Shown: positions 17,794-26,681, counted from the stretch's first letter. The stretch is DNA of 64,000 bases from Actinomycetes bacterium (GCA_021841935.1 JAKCDL010000007.1:1-64000), one strand, 5' to 3'. Translations and numbers: made by a program. The notes: a model not told the origin generated them from the sequence alone.

Positions 17794-18897
17794 CTATCGA
17801 GAAGATGTTACGACTTGGCGAGCCATCTTCCGCGATATCTGAACTAGCGTCGGAGTTGCACTTGAAGCGATTGAATTGGCACCATGGCCCTTGGCACAGT
17901 CAGGATCTGGATCGTCGAGTGAGAGGCCGGTAAAGTATTTAGTTGCCATGCAGCCGCCATTACAAGCAGCAAAGGCGCTACAAGAGGTGCAAGAAGTTGG
18001 TCCTTCGCTCTCGCGAAAGGATCGAAAGAGGTCTGAGGTACCCCAGATTTCTTCGAAGTCCATCTCACGAATGTTTCCTGCCTTGAAGTTTTCGTCGATG
18101 GTAAATGGACAGGCATAGACTTCCCCGACTGGATCTACGAGACATACGACCCTGCCTGCGCCACAGATGTTTAGGCCATCTAGGGGCTCACCTAGGGGAG
18201 AGAGGTGGAAGAATGAGTCGCCAGTGAGGACATCACTACGCCTCGATAGCCACTCATAGAGGGTCCTCTGTTGGCTCGAAGTGGGGTTCAAATAGCCATA
18301 GGAGTCAACCCCTCTGCCAGATGGTCTGAGACGGGTTATGCGAAGCTGGGCGCCATACTCTTTGGCAATTGAATCTAAGTCATCTAAGTGTTCGACCGAT
18401 TGCCTAGTTGCGACTACTGAAATCTTTGGCGTTTTAAAGTTGGCATCTCTTAGGTTGGAGAGAGCCTCTATTGCCATATCAAACGATCCGGCTCCACGGA
18501 TAGCGTCGTTTGTTTCGCGGTCGTGGCCATCGATCGATATCTGAACGTCAAGGTAGTCCATAGCTGCTAAACGAGTTGCAGCCTCTTTGTCGATCCGAGA
18601 GCCGTTGGTAGAGAATTTGACTCCAACTCGATTTTGAGTTGCATATTCGATAATCTCGAAGAAGTCGCGGCGGATCATTGGCTCGCCACCGCCAATATTG
18701 ACGTAAAAGATCGACATATCTCGAAAGCGATCAATGAGGGATTTGCACTCTTTTGTCGTCAGCTCGTCAGCTCTACGCTTTCCTGAGCTTGAAAGGCAGT
18801 GGACGCACTTCAAGTTGCAGCCATAGGTTAGCTCCCACGTCAAGCAGATGGGAGAAGCCAATCCCTTTCTCATCTGATCTCGAAGTTCACTATTCAT
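17794..18897 (-). CDS. mftC: Mycofactocin radical SAM maturase MftC
   Basis: Radical SAM/SPASM enzyme of 367 residues. MftC oxidatively decarboxylates the C-terminal Tyr of MftA and then forms a Val-Tyr cross-link. Cys27, Cys31 and Cys34 form the CxxxCxxC motif (GCNLKCVHC). The SPASM region holds CGAGRVVC, DPVGEVYACPF, CTSCSAFAACNGGC and a final DPDC, enough for two auxiliary 4Fe-4S clusters. GGGEP marks the SAM-binding strand. It overlaps the end of mftB by 8 bp, so both are translated together. Context with mftB and an MftA-type peptide makes the call specific. Confidence 0.93.
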   Translation of the reverse strand: MNSELRDQMRKGLASPICLTWELTYGCNLKCVHCLSSSGKRRADELTTKECKSLIDRFRDMSIFYVNIGGGEPMIRRDFFEIIEYATQNRVGVKFSTNGSRIDKEAATRLAAMDYLDVQISIDGHDRETNDAIRGAGSFDMAIEALSNLRDANFKTPKISVVATRQSVEHLDDLDSIAKEYGAQLRITRLRPSGRGVDSYGYLNPTSSQQRTLYEWLSRRSDVLTGDSFFHLSPLGEPLDGLNICGAGRVVCLVDPVGEVYACPFTIDENFKAGNIREMDFEEIWGTSDLFRSFRESEGPTSCTSCSAFAACNGGCMATKYFTGLSLDDPDPDCAKGHGANSIASSATPTLVQISRKMARQVVTSSR

Positions 18898-19186
18898 GCG
18901 ATTCTTCCCTGTCTATTTGGAGCTCTGACGACTCTTGGGTAACTGTCAAGATGCCTTTTGCAAGTAATTGATCAATGGTGGCCTCTATCGACGAGGATGC
19001 AAAGTCGGAGAGGTCATCACTTTCGATAACTTCGCCAAGACTCAATGAGCCACTACCAAGTAAATCCATCACCTTTACGGTTATCTGGGATTTGGCAAGA
19101 AGTAACTGTCGCGTGTTGAAGTTGTAAAAGAGTCCACCGAACTCCTCTCGTCTATACGAAAAGTCTTTCGAGAGTCTTATCGCCAT
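18890..19186 (-). CDS. mftB: Mycofactocin precursor chaperone MftB
   Basis: Small RiPP recognition element protein (PqqD-like fold) that presents MftA to MftC. The N-terminus reads MAIRLSKDFSYRREEFGGL, with the family hallmark of a Glu-Phe-Gly segment followed by FNTRQLLLA. An upstream in-frame ATG exists at 19204, but the ATG at 19186 has GGAGGGCAAA immediately before it and fits the family length of about 98 residues. Its 3' end overlaps mftC by 8 bp. The acidic C-terminal tail is a little longer than in mycobacterial MftB. Confidence 0.9.
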   Translation of the reverse strand: MAIRLSKDFSYRREEFGGLFYNFNTRQLLLAKSQITVKVMDLLGSGSLSLGEVIESDDLSDFASSSIEATIDQLLAKGILTVTQESSELQIDREESHE

Positions 19187-19563
19187 TTTGCCCTCCACCT
19201 CCATGCCAGCTCATAGGAGATCTCTAAACTGCAACTGTCGGCCACAAAAATCCACATCACTTCAAAGCCCTTTTGCCAAGAGGGGCGGCAAATAAAGCTT
19301 CAGTAGTAACAGCATCTATCCATGGCCCTCGTATTTTCATCCATGGCCCTTAGTATCAAATGGCGAAGCGAAGAAATCTCTCTAGTTGCCTAAAGCCCAT
19401 CTATTCATCGGCGCTAACTATCAGTGAGGAGGCTGCTAACCTAAACGACCTCTAGCTATACGGTCTAAGGTTATGCTTTGCCTAATTGCCACCGTTACGG
19501 CCACGTTGAAGGGATGACCATACCTCCTTTTGCTCAACAAAAGGGGATATCCATTGGTCTTCT
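19187..19563. other. Spacer between mftA and mftB
   Basis: 377 bp, unusually long for mftA-mftB neighbours. It contains a 7-bp hairpin 20 bp past the mftA stop (19526-19544), a second TTTGCC/GGCAAA inverted repeat at 19272-19292, and the sequence CCATGGCCCT repeated around 19320 and 19342. No open frame in it looks coding. Confidence 0.5.
19526..19544 (-). promoter_or_regulatory. Hairpin just downstream of mftA
   Basis: Perfect 7-bp arms CCTTTTG and CAAAAGG around a 5-base loop, 20 bp after the mftA stop on the transcribed strand. It has no following T-run, so it is not a classical terminator. It could limit read-through or protect the mftA mRNA 3' end, giving more precursor than maturase. 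Confidence 0.4.
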
Positions 19564-19710
19564 TTAGTAGACCCCACACATCGAGTCGATTGAGATCTCT
19601 TCTAGTATTAGCGCCTCAGTCGTCTTGGCTTCGCCAACCGTAGCGCTCTCGTCACTAGATACAACTTCAACTTCTGTCTCTCTTTCTTCCATATCAATAT
19701 CCCCTTTCAT
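19564..19710 (-). CDS. mftA: Mycofactocin precursor peptide MftA
   Basis: Ribosomally made precursor of the redox cofactor mycofactocin. The C-terminus LEEISIDSMCGVY matches the invariant MftA tail, including the terminal Val-Tyr that becomes the cofactor. The usual Gly in IDGMCGVY is Ser here. Three in-frame ATGs (19728, 19710, 19692) each follow a near-identical 18-bp unit with a Shine-Dalgarno. I list the middle one because its AAGGAG is the best match; the products would be 54, 48 or 42 residues, and the open frame extends to 19764 (66 residues). The leader is acidic, as in known MftA. mftB and mftC follow 377 bp downstream. Confidence 0.9.
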   Translation of the reverse strand: MKGDIDMEERETEVEVVSSDESATVGEAKTTEALILEEISIDSMCGVY

Positions 19711-19743
19711 ATCAATATCTCCTTCCATATCTTTATCTCCCGA
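19690..19743 (-). repeat. Three 18-bp SD-plus-start repeats at the mftA 5' end
   Basis: Units 19690-19707, 19708-19725 and 19726-19743. On the minus strand each unit reads a purine-rich Shine-Dalgarno (GGGG, GGAG, GGAG), then about 8 bases, then ATG. Because 18 is a multiple of three, all three starts share the frame, and the repeat also encodes DMEGDIDMKGDIDM. Confidence 0.9.
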
Positions 19744-20054
19744 AAATTTCTCTTTGAATCTCAATTACGAAACTCGCGAAAAGTTAGACCTAAAAGACGT
19801 ATCAATCAGATTCGCTTGGGCACCTGAGTTGCATCTACCTTTCCAAATCTATCAAATGGCAGATCCATTTATCGCCCCAAGGGCAATTGGAGGCTCCATA
19901 TGCGCATCAAGGCAAGAACCAATAGAAGATATGCAACCGGTAGTTGATGGGTGATCGCTTTTAGATTTGTCCAATGAGTTCTCTCCCAAGCTGCTCCGAG
20001 TGGACGTTCTAGGCGATGGCCTTCGTTTTCATATATGTCTCTGTGAAGCTAGGC
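19711..20054. other. mftA upstream region
   Basis: 344 bp between the quinone-reductase-like gene and mftA. It includes the repeat units above and presumably the mftA promoter. A plus-strand frame running antisense across mftA (19625-19954) is open but has no ribosome binding site and is not called. Confidence 0.4.
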
Positions 20055-21029
20055 TCAATCGAAGCTAAGCAGAACCTTGCCTACGCTTTGCCGCGATGTG
20101 ATCAGATCGTGTGCCTTGCGGACGTCGTCGATCTTGATTACCGCCCCTATCTCGAGGGAAACTTTACCCTCATTGAGATAGACAAGGGCATTTTCCATGA
20201 GGGGAGCAACGTCTGCTGGGCGGTTTCGACGCAGATTTCCAAATGAATAGCCAATGACTGCCCTTGAGGTTGGGTGCAAAAGGTTAGATGCAACGCTTCC
20301 AGGTCTGCCGCTCGCCATTCCAAAGACCAAAACTCTCCCGAAGGCATTGGTGACCTTTAGATCCTCGCCGAGCGTATCGCCTCCGATTGAGTTGAGGGAT
20401 AGGTCGATACCTGCCCCTAACGCATCCTTAATTCTCTCGGCGTATTGTGATGACTCTCCGTAGAGGAGGCCAATTGCACCTCTTTCTTCGACGACCTTCA
20501 ACTTTTCTTGCCTAGAGACGAGAGCTACGACCTTTGAAGATCCGTCGGCAATAGCCATTGAGATCAAGGTCGTGCCTACTCCACCTGCGCCTGCATGGAC
20601 CAAGATCGAGTCGTCGTCTCTTAGATCTGTTGCACTATGCAATAAGCCGTAGGCTGTGCCTAGTAGCAGAGGAGAAGCTGCGGCCTGGAGCTCGTCTACT
20701 CCATCTTTGACTTCGAAGAATTGCCCAAGCGTCGCCAAGCAGTACTGCGAGTAGCCACCGTTATCGACGAAGGCGATTACATCTTTACCGATCCACGATC
20801 GGTCGACGCCATCTCCAACTTCAACGACTGTACCGTAGGCGTCTATACCTGGGGTAAAGGGCGGCGTTCCTACTGCATAGTTTCCCGCCACAGCCATTAT
20901 GTCGGCGAAGTTTACAGATGCGAACTTGGTTTTTATCAGAACTTGACGGTTGCTTGGCTTTGGGTCTGGAAGTTCTTCTACCTCCATCTTGGATGAATCG
21001 CCATATTCGCGAACGATAACGCCCTTCAT
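20055..21029 (-). CDS. Quinone oxidoreductase-like MDR-family enzyme (zinc-free)
   Basis: 324-residue medium-chain dehydrogenase/reductase related to NADPH:quinone reductase (zeta-crystallin). The GroES-like N-terminal domain contains KFASVNFADIMAVAGNY and PFTPGIDAYGTVVEVG. The cofactor domain has the AxxGGVG form typical of this branch: VHAGAGGVGTTLISMA. No Cys/His zinc ligands are present. The start at 21029 has CAGGAGATCACT before it. It lies on the mftABC strand, 0.3 kb upstream of mftA. A role in recycling island products is possible but not shown by sequence. Confidence 0.85.
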   Translation of the reverse strand: MKGVIVREYGDSSKMEVEELPDPKPSNRQVLIKTKFASVNFADIMAVAGNYAVGTPPFTPGIDAYGTVVEVGDGVDRSWIGKDVIAFVDNGGYSQYCLATLGQFFEVKDGVDELQAAASPLLLGTAYGLLHSATDLRDDDSILVHAGAGGVGTTLISMAIADGSSKVVALVSRQEKLKVVEERGAIGLLYGESSQYAERIKDALGAGIDLSLNSIGGDTLGEDLKVTNAFGRVLVFGMASGRPGSVASNLLHPTSRAVIGYSFGNLRRNRPADVAPLMENALVYLNEGKVSLEIGAVIKIDDVRKAHDLITSRQSVGKVLLSFD

Positions 21030-21137
21030 AGTGATCTCCTGCTTCCCTCTGGTCGTTGGTGGTTTTACCCTTCAACTTAGCGCTGTTGGAGCTCTTAGCC
21101 CAACCATGCTGGATCGCTAAAGAATTAGGTCATTCAG

Positions 21138-21560
21138 GTGGCGAAGATAAACCTTGAAAGTAGCGGCCGAAGTTCAGGCAGTTGGGTAAGGGTCGTTGTC
21201 TACGCCACCATTGACGATGGTGGCGATGGTGCTTTTATGGACGATCTCTTTAGCCAAGTTGGATCACTGGGCTTATCTAAAAAGGCCCAGCTAAGTGATT
21301 ATCTCAGTAGTTCCGGTGAGCTGCCGGTGTCAATTTATCGACGATTGACGTCCACTAAAGGCCAACTACGCGGTCGGTCCTTTCGCCAGATGCCTTCCAT
21401 CTACGTCGACCAGCTGGCGAACTTAGTAGATGAAGGTCTCGAATCACCCAAGGATTGTTCATGTGGCTCACCACCATGTACTAACGGCGGGCGGTTGACA
21501 ACAGGGGTTAGCTATTGCAACCTAAATGTAAAGTTCGATCCTACCCAAATGGCAACGTGA
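21138..21560 (+). CDS. Unrecognised small protein
   Basis: 140 codons from GTG 21138, divergent from the MDR gene. I do not recognise a family. The codon choice and composition are gene-like. The protein starts with a basic/polar stretch, has a short beta-rich part (VRVVVYATIDDGG), an amphipathic middle (FMDDLFSQVGSLGLSKKAQL) and a Cys cluster CSCGSPPC near residue 114 that could bind metal. The ribosome binding site is weak (AGG). It might be a DNA-binding or modifier protein, but nothing proves this. Confidence 0.45.
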   Translation: MAKINLESSGRSSGSWVRVVVYATIDDGGDGAFMDDLFSQVGSLGLSKKAQLSDYLSSSGELPVSIYRRLTSTKGQLRGRSFRQMPSIYVDQLANLVDEGLESPKDCSCGSPPCTNGGRLTTGVSYCNLNVKFDPTQMAT

Positions 21561-21684
21561 GGTCGTTGAATTGAGAGCAATCATATCTCTTGGGTGTACG
21601 AGGGGTGTCATCGCCTACTATCGGGCCATATATGCGATAAGTCTTTGGATGCCAAAGTGGTGAGTCGACGCAGCACCTAGCCGA

Positions 21685-22932
21685 CTATCGATCTGCCGCC
21701 TTCAATGCATCTACAAAGGCACTGCCGAGGCGCTCGATCTCTTCCTCTGTTGCACTTAGAGGTGGAGATACAGCGATGGAAGATACTAGAGGTCGTACTA
21801 AAAACCCTCTACTTCTCATCTCCATCTGAACTCTAGCCATAACAGATGGATCGCTTTTACGACGCTCCTGCGAGAACTCAAGTGCTCCAAGGAGGCCTAA
21901 TCCGCCACGCACCTCTTCGATCAGGGGTGAATCCGAAGAGGCATCAAGTGCATCCTTTAGCTTTGATTCAAGTGCCTCTCCTCGTGCGATAAGACCCTCA
22001 CTCTCGAGATAGTGACAGTTGGCGACTCCGGCGGCTGTAGCTAGGGGGTGGCCGGCGTATGTAGGGCCGTGTCGAAATGTTGCCCCACCGTTGAAGAACG
22101 GATCCGATACCTCCCCAGAGATAACGACGCCACCAAGAGGAACGTAACCCGAAGTGATTCCTTTGGCAAAGGTGATCATGTCGGGTACGACGCCAAAGCG
22201 TTCTGGACCAAACCAGTAACCGAGGCGTCCAAAGCCGCAGATGACCGAGTCAACGATCATAAGTGCACCGATCTCTTTGGTTATTTGACGAATTCTCTCG
22301 AGGTAGCCATCGGTAGGGAGGTGAACTCCTCCTGCTCCAATTACTGGCTCGACGAAGATTGCGGCGATCTTATCTCTACCGAGCGAGTTTGCTAGACGCA
22401 TGAGATCTTCGGGATCGTCCCGGTCGACTAGAGCTACATCTGGCATCAACTGCCCCCAACCCATTCGGTTGGGCTCTATACCCGCAAGCGAGGTTCCAAA
22501 GCCGTGGGTTCCGTGGTAGGAGTCCTTTCGACTCACAATTACAGTTCGGTCACTCTGCCCCGATTCAACGAAGAATTTTCTCGCCAACTTAGCGGCGGTT
22601 TCGATGGCATCGCCTCCCCCTGATACGAAGAAGACCTTTGAATTTGCCATCGGTGAACGTTGAGCTACGAACTCTGCGAGCTCTTCGGCTGGTTCATTGG
22701 TGATATCGCCAAATGTCGAGTAGCAAGCTAGTACTTCAGCTTGGCGCTTGATGGCATCGACGATCTCTTTTCTGCCATAACCTGCATTTGCGTACCAAAG
22801 TGAGGCGGTGGCGTCGAAGTAAGCACGATCGTTACTGTCGAAGATATAATTTCCCTCCGCCCGAGCAACGGTAAAGCTATTGTCCTTTACGTCGGACATA
22901 TTTGCAAATGGATGCCAGAATGAAGTTGCCAT
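21685..22932 (-). CDS. Class III (omega-amino acid type) aminotransferase
   Basis: 415-residue PLP enzyme of aminotransferase class III, the group that moves amino groups from omega-amino acids, polyamines or amines to pyruvate or 2-oxoglutarate. The motif IVDSVICGFGR holds the Asp contacting the PLP ring, and TFAKGITSGYVPLGG holds the Schiff-base Lys near residue 256. The N-terminal WHPF segment is typical. AGAGGG precedes the ATG at a normal distance. The PucR regulator gene lies directly upstream, with a palindrome between them. Its aldehyde products would suit the alcohol/aldehyde dehydrogenases of the island; this link is inference. Confidence 0.88.
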   Translation of the reverse strand: MATSFWHPFANMSDVKDNSFTVARAEGNYIFDSNDRAYFDATASLWYANAGYGRKEIVDAIKRQAEVLACYSTFGDITNEPAEELAEFVAQRSPMANSKVFFVSGGGDAIETAAKLARKFFVESGQSDRTVIVSRKDSYHGTHGFGTSLAGIEPNRMGWGQLMPDVALVDRDDPEDLMRLANSLGRDKIAAIFVEPVIGAGGVHLPTDGYLERIRQITKEIGALMIVDSVICGFGRLGYWFGPERFGVVPDMITFAKGITSGYVPLGGVVISGEVSDPFFNGGATFRHGPTYAGHPLATAAGVANCHYLESEGLIARGEALESKLKDALDASSDSPLIEEVRGGLGLLGALEFSQERRKSDPSVMARVQMEMRSRGFLVRPLVSSIAVSPPLSATEEEIERLGSAFVDALKAADR

Positions 22933-23018
22933 CGTGATTGCCCTCTAATCGGTCGAACCTTTTGTCAACTAAGTTACACGCACTGAATGAGGCAGATAAC
23001 CAGAAAAATAGATCCACT

Positions 23019-23036
23019 TTTGTATCTTCGTACAAA
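23019..23036. promoter_or_regulatory. Candidate PucR operator before the aminotransferase
   Basis: Inverted repeat TTTGTA-(6)-TACAAA in the spacer between the PucR gene and the aminotransferase start. A similar element (24852-24868) lies upstream of the PucR gene itself. Shared sites at a regulator and its neighbour suggest an operator. Confidence 0.4.
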
Positions 23037-23050
23037 TTTGGCGCTCTCCG

Positions 23051-24817
23051 TTAACTTCTACGACGTCGCTTTAAGGCTAGATAGACGTCCACTAACTCTT
23101 CAAAGTCGTCGAGGTCTATGCCAAGACTCTCTCTAACTTTATTGAGGCGGTACCGCATTGAGTTTGGATGAATTGCTAGGCGCTTGGCCGCCTCTGTTAT
23201 GTCGAGGTTGCACTCAAGGTAGGAGATCAGCGTCGCTACCGTATGCTTTTCTATCTCTAGCTGCTCGACCTTTGTCCGCTGCTTTGCCTCTAAGGCAGAT
23301 GGTTCAACTTGTGCGAGCAACCACGTTGCCATCTTGACATCTTCAAATCTAATGAGATGCTGCCAATTTAGGCTAGATGATTTGCGATTGATCGACTCTA
23401 ACTCCGATAGTGCCGAGAGGGCCTCTCGATAGCCAAGGACCAATCCATTTGGTCCCTCGATGGCACGGGAGAGTCCGCTGAAAGTTGCAGGAATCCCCGA
23501 GTCACTCTGGGTTACGAGTGGTTCGATGTGTGTCTTTTCACACTGAATTAGAGCGATTAGACGGTCGTCGTGAATGTCATCTATCTCGACCGCACCTATC
23601 TCTTCGGCCCTTCGCCTAAAGTCTGCCTGTAGACGCTTTAGGTCGCTTGACGAAGAGACGGCGACGTATACGGGCTTTGAAAAGTCGATCCCAACGGCAA
23701 TGAGTCGTTCGAGGGAACCACGTCCACCCCGTATCGACGATGCCCTAGTCGGCTTTATGGCGAGCGATTCAATTAGTAGGGCCCTCTCGAGAGCCCTCTT
23801 CTCGCTAGCTTGTTCATTTCGAGTTTGGAGTGCGATTGAGAGTATGTGGCCAGCTGACCTTATAAGTGGAAGGGAGAGGTGAAAGCCAGCCTCTCCGGGG
23901 GCTGCTGTGGTTTGGACAAGTGTTAGCCAAGAGGGGTCGCGCTCCCCGTCCAATACTGCGAGTGCTAGGCCCGGTCCAAAGTCAGTCTCGAACTCGAAGA
24001 TCTGGGTTAGAGACACGTTCTGACCTTCGCTAGATCCCTTCCCTCTGTTTCCACCCCTAGCCCTTGAATTTGCCTTTTCAGTCTCAACGTGGCGAGAGAC
24101 TTCGATCAAAATTGCATTTAGAACCTCTCGCCTCACATTGTCGGAGGTAAAGCCAACATTTAATTCACGGGTTATGAATGCCACCTCCGACGATACGAGA
24201 GGAGCTAACCGTTCGGTGAGCGATCGAATTGGGGACTGTGAAAGTAGTGCGTCCAAGAGGTAGTCCTGGACCGATACGAATCTGCGAAGGGCTCCAACGT
24301 TGGGAGAGAGGAGACTTTGGTTGATAAAGGCGATGATCTCGGCAAAGCCAGTGGCAAAGGGAACTGTGAAGAGAGGTAGTTCGAACTCCTTTGCTGCTTC
24401 AATTAGGGCACTTGGAACTTGTTTGAAGTTGATATCGAGGGCAAAGCCAAGTGCGCAAATATTTGCATTTGCCAACTCCTCTACCAACAAGCGCTGCTCC
24501 TCCGGTTTTCCTTTTAGACGAAGTCCAGTCGTAAGAGCTATCCAGTGCGATGAAAACCAGCGGGTGGGATGCGATATCTCGAATGAGTGGGCGCCAGTAA
24601 CTGGACGTGACTTGTAGTTGTTATCACCGCTTATCAGGGTTAGGCCAAGCGACGGTTGTGAAAGGACCTCACCGAGCGTGAGCTGGTTGCCGGCTGCCGG
24701 CTTTTCGAGCGGCATTATATCGTTACCCCCTGCAACGAATGTGTTGTCGGAGAAAGTTATCGCCACCGCTCCAAAGGCGGCTAGCTGTAACTCTCGAAGC
24801 CGACTTGTTAGGCGCAC
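23051..24817 (-). CDS. PucR-family transcriptional regulator
   Basis: 588-residue regulator. The N-terminal portion, about residues 45-165, resembles the PucR ligand-sensing domain (LTLGEVLSQPSLG, then ALGFALDINF and EFELPLFTVPF). The C-terminus has the PucR helix-turn-helix: LISYLECNLDITEAAKRL, IHPNSMRYRLNKVRESLG. Such regulators respond to small metabolites and usually control nearby catabolic genes, here most simply the aminotransferase downstream. It lies between mftF and the aminotransferase on the same strand. No TetR-type MftR is in the window, so this may be the local regulator of the island. Confidence 0.85.
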   Translation of the reverse strand: MRLTSRLRELQLAAFGAVAITFSDNTFVAGGNDIMPLEKPAAGNQLTLGEVLSQPSLGLTLISGDNNYKSRPVTGAHSFEISHPTRWFSSHWIALTTGLRLKGKPEEQRLLVEELANANICALGFALDINFKQVPSALIEAAKEFELPLFTVPFATGFAEIIAFINQSLLSPNVGALRRFVSVQDYLLDALLSQSPIRSLTERLAPLVSSEVAFITRELNVGFTSDNVRREVLNAILIEVSRHVETEKANSRARGGNRGKGSSEGQNVSLTQIFEFETDFGPGLALAVLDGERDPSWLTLVQTTAAPGEAGFHLSLPLIRSAGHILSIALQTRNEQASEKRALERALLIESLAIKPTRASSIRGGRGSLERLIAVGIDFSKPVYVAVSSSSDLKRLQADFRRRAEEIGAVEIDDIHDDRLIALIQCEKTHIEPLVTQSDSGIPATFSGLSRAIEGPNGLVLGYREALSALSELESINRKSSSLNWQHLIRFEDVKMATWLLAQVEPSALEAKQRTKVEQLEIEKHTVATLISYLECNLDITEAAKRLAIHPNSMRYRLNKVRESLGIDLDDFEELVDVYLALKRRRRS

Positions 24818-24851
24818 CCCGTTGTGACCCTACACAGATTGACATTCGTAA

Positions 24852-24868
24852 TTTGTTGTTTCTACAAA
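24852..24868. promoter_or_regulatory. Candidate autoregulatory PucR operator
   Basis: TTTGT-(6)-TACAAA about 35 bp upstream of the PucR gene start, with the same arms as the element at 23019-23036. Both contain TTC immediately before or near the right arm. Confidence 0.35.
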
Positions 24869-24971
24869 CTAGCGACGCTAGAGGCTGAATCTGACTATTG
24901 CCAAACGCGATTTAACCGAATCTGAACTTTTGCACAAAAAAATCTACTAAAAGATCGATTCTTCTAAGAAT

Positions 24972-26681
24972 TTATCTTCGCTTTTTGTGATAGGGAAGCA
25001 GCTTTTCTCTCCAAGAGCCCCAAATGACCCCAGCGCTATACGAAATGTCAAATACTATCGAAACCGTCGTTGTCGAGGTCAACTTTAGGAGTTGCCTAGG
25101 GCGTAAAAGTGGGGCTCGGTAGGATCTGTGCTTCGATTGCTCACCATCTCTACCTCGTTGAATCGAGCCCTCAGCCTCTTCACTTTCTCGTTCCAAAAGC
25201 TCTATAGATGACAGGGCAAGGTGTATTAGATACTCAAAGAGTACCGAGAGAGTGATGTACCTCACTATTGCGACTCGTTTGCGAGATCTCACCCCAGGCA
25301 TATGCTCGTCAAAGTCTATTTTTGAACCATTCGACTTAGCTCTGCTATCAAGGAGTGCTCTAATTGGAGAGTTGTGAGCCCCCACTTGGTTAGATCTAAA
25401 TGCGATTGTGGATGCGATAATCACGATCTTTACTGCGAGATCAATAGATCCAAAGCTTCGCCGAAGTGCCGAGAGGTTGTCATCTCTTTGGGTTATCGCT
25501 ATATTTTGAGGCGGATTCGTTTTTTGATTTGCCTTTTGGCGGCGTAAGTTGCGAGCAGATTGCGCCGCCAAAGTCAAAAGGTGCCCATAGGTGGTTGAAA
25601 AAAGTGCAAGGTTCGTCCACCCGCGCGGGAATTGGTAGATCTCGCCCTTGGTCGATCGATGCAGCGGCGCCATCGAAGTTCCGTAGTTAAAGGCTTGATT
25701 TGCGAGGCTAGAGAGACTTCCCCTAGGTGGGTGCGTTGCGCTAACATCTGAATCGTAGTAGCAACGCCCCCCTGAATTTGATACCCTCTTTACAAAGTCG
25801 ACATCCTCTCCATATCTAAAGCTTTCATCGAAGCCGCCGTGGTGTAAAAAGGTGGCTGAGGCGACGAGCAGGAGCGTTGAAGGTACGTAACTAGGCCCAC
25901 CGCGTCCAACGCTGCCCGAAGTCTTCCCAACGTCGAGTGGAAATTGCAGCCTTTGATAGATAAGTAGGCCGTTCTGGCGTTTATCCGCTTTATCGAGGGT
26001 TATTCGTGGTGCAGCAACTTCTGCTATCGACTTTGCGACGAGGTGGAGGAGGTTGTCTATAGCCGCGTCAAAGTTTACTCCGCAGTCGATGAAGACCAAT
26101 ATCGATTCTCGAGCCGCCGCCGCACCGACATTTCTCGCTCTCGCTGGACCGCTATTTAAGGGTAATCTCACCGTGGAGATTTGGACTCTCCCCTTTTCAT
26201 CTAGAGCGTGGATTCCACGGGTGAACTCTTCAACTGCTGATTCAAAATCTCTATCGCTCAAAGAGTGATCGTCTACGACGATCACCTCTATTGATAGTGG
26301 CAACCTTGTACTCTTTGAGTAGTCAAAGATCGACCAAAGCGTTTTAGTGAGGCCATCTGTGTCGTTATAGTGAGGAACTACGAATGATACTTGGATCTCA
26401 GAGCCAAAGATTTCGTTACCACTAGGGGCATACTCGTCGGCGACGAGGTTCGCCTTTGCTAAGCCTAAATCAAGAAGTCGCAAGAAGAACGTCTGTTCAT
26501 CCTTCCCTTTGGGCACATATGCCGAATTGGTGGCACTTGATAGGAGACTTTGGGCGCGATTTGAGATTCGAAGTACGCTACGACCATTCGGAGCAAGCAA
26601 GAAGCCATCTTTAGGGGTCGCTCCCTGTACTTTGAAGGCGATCCGATCTGTCACCGAATGATTTGTCTCTTTTGATTGCAA
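24972..26681 (-). CDS. mftF: Mycofactocin glycosyltransferase MftF
   Basis: 569-residue GT2-family glycosyltransferase. MftF adds the oligoglucose chain to the mycofactocin core. The GT-A domain starts at about residue 100 with VSFVVPHYND, followed by VIVVDDHS, PLNSGPARARNVGAA and the ESILVFIDCGV metal/nucleotide region, then HHGGFDESFRYGEDVDFVKR. The C-terminal roughly 200 residues contain hydrophobic segments and a basic tail, as in other MftF proteins. The protein is about 100 residues longer than mycobacterial MftF, partly from C-terminal low-complexity sequence. The start is TTG with no clear ribosome binding site, so the N-terminus is uncertain. Confidence 0.87.
   Translation of the reverse strand: MQSKETNHSVTDRIAFKVQGATPKDGFLLAPNGRSVLRISNRAQSLLSSATNSAYVPKGKDEQTFFLRLLDLGLAKANLVADEYAPSGNEIFGSEIQVSFVVPHYNDTDGLTKTLWSIFDYSKSTRLPLSIEVIVVDDHSLSDRDFESAVEEFTRGIHALDEKGRVQISTVRLPLNSGPARARNVGAAAARESILVFIDCGVNFDAAIDNLLHLVAKSIAEVAAPRITLDKADKRQNGLLIYQRLQFPLDVGKTSGSVGRGGPSYVPSTLLLVASATFLHHGGFDESFRYGEDVDFVKRVSNSGGRCYYDSDVSATHPPRGSLSSLANQAFNYGTSMAPLHRSTKGEIYQFPRGWTNLALFSTTYGHLLTLAAQSARNLRRQKANQKTNPPQNIAITQRDDNLSALRRSFGSIDLAVKIVIIASTIAFRSNQVGAHNSPIRALLDSRAKSNGSKIDFDEHMPGVRSRKRVAIVRYITLSVLFEYLIHLALSSIELLERESEEAEGSIQRGRDGEQSKHRSYRAPLLRPRQLLKLTSTTTVSIVFDISYSAGVIWGSWREKLLPYHKKRR

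Noticed and set aside
19625-19954. 109-codon plus-strand frame antisense to mftA
   Set aside because: Its N-terminal part is the complement of the mftA repeats; no ribosome binding site.
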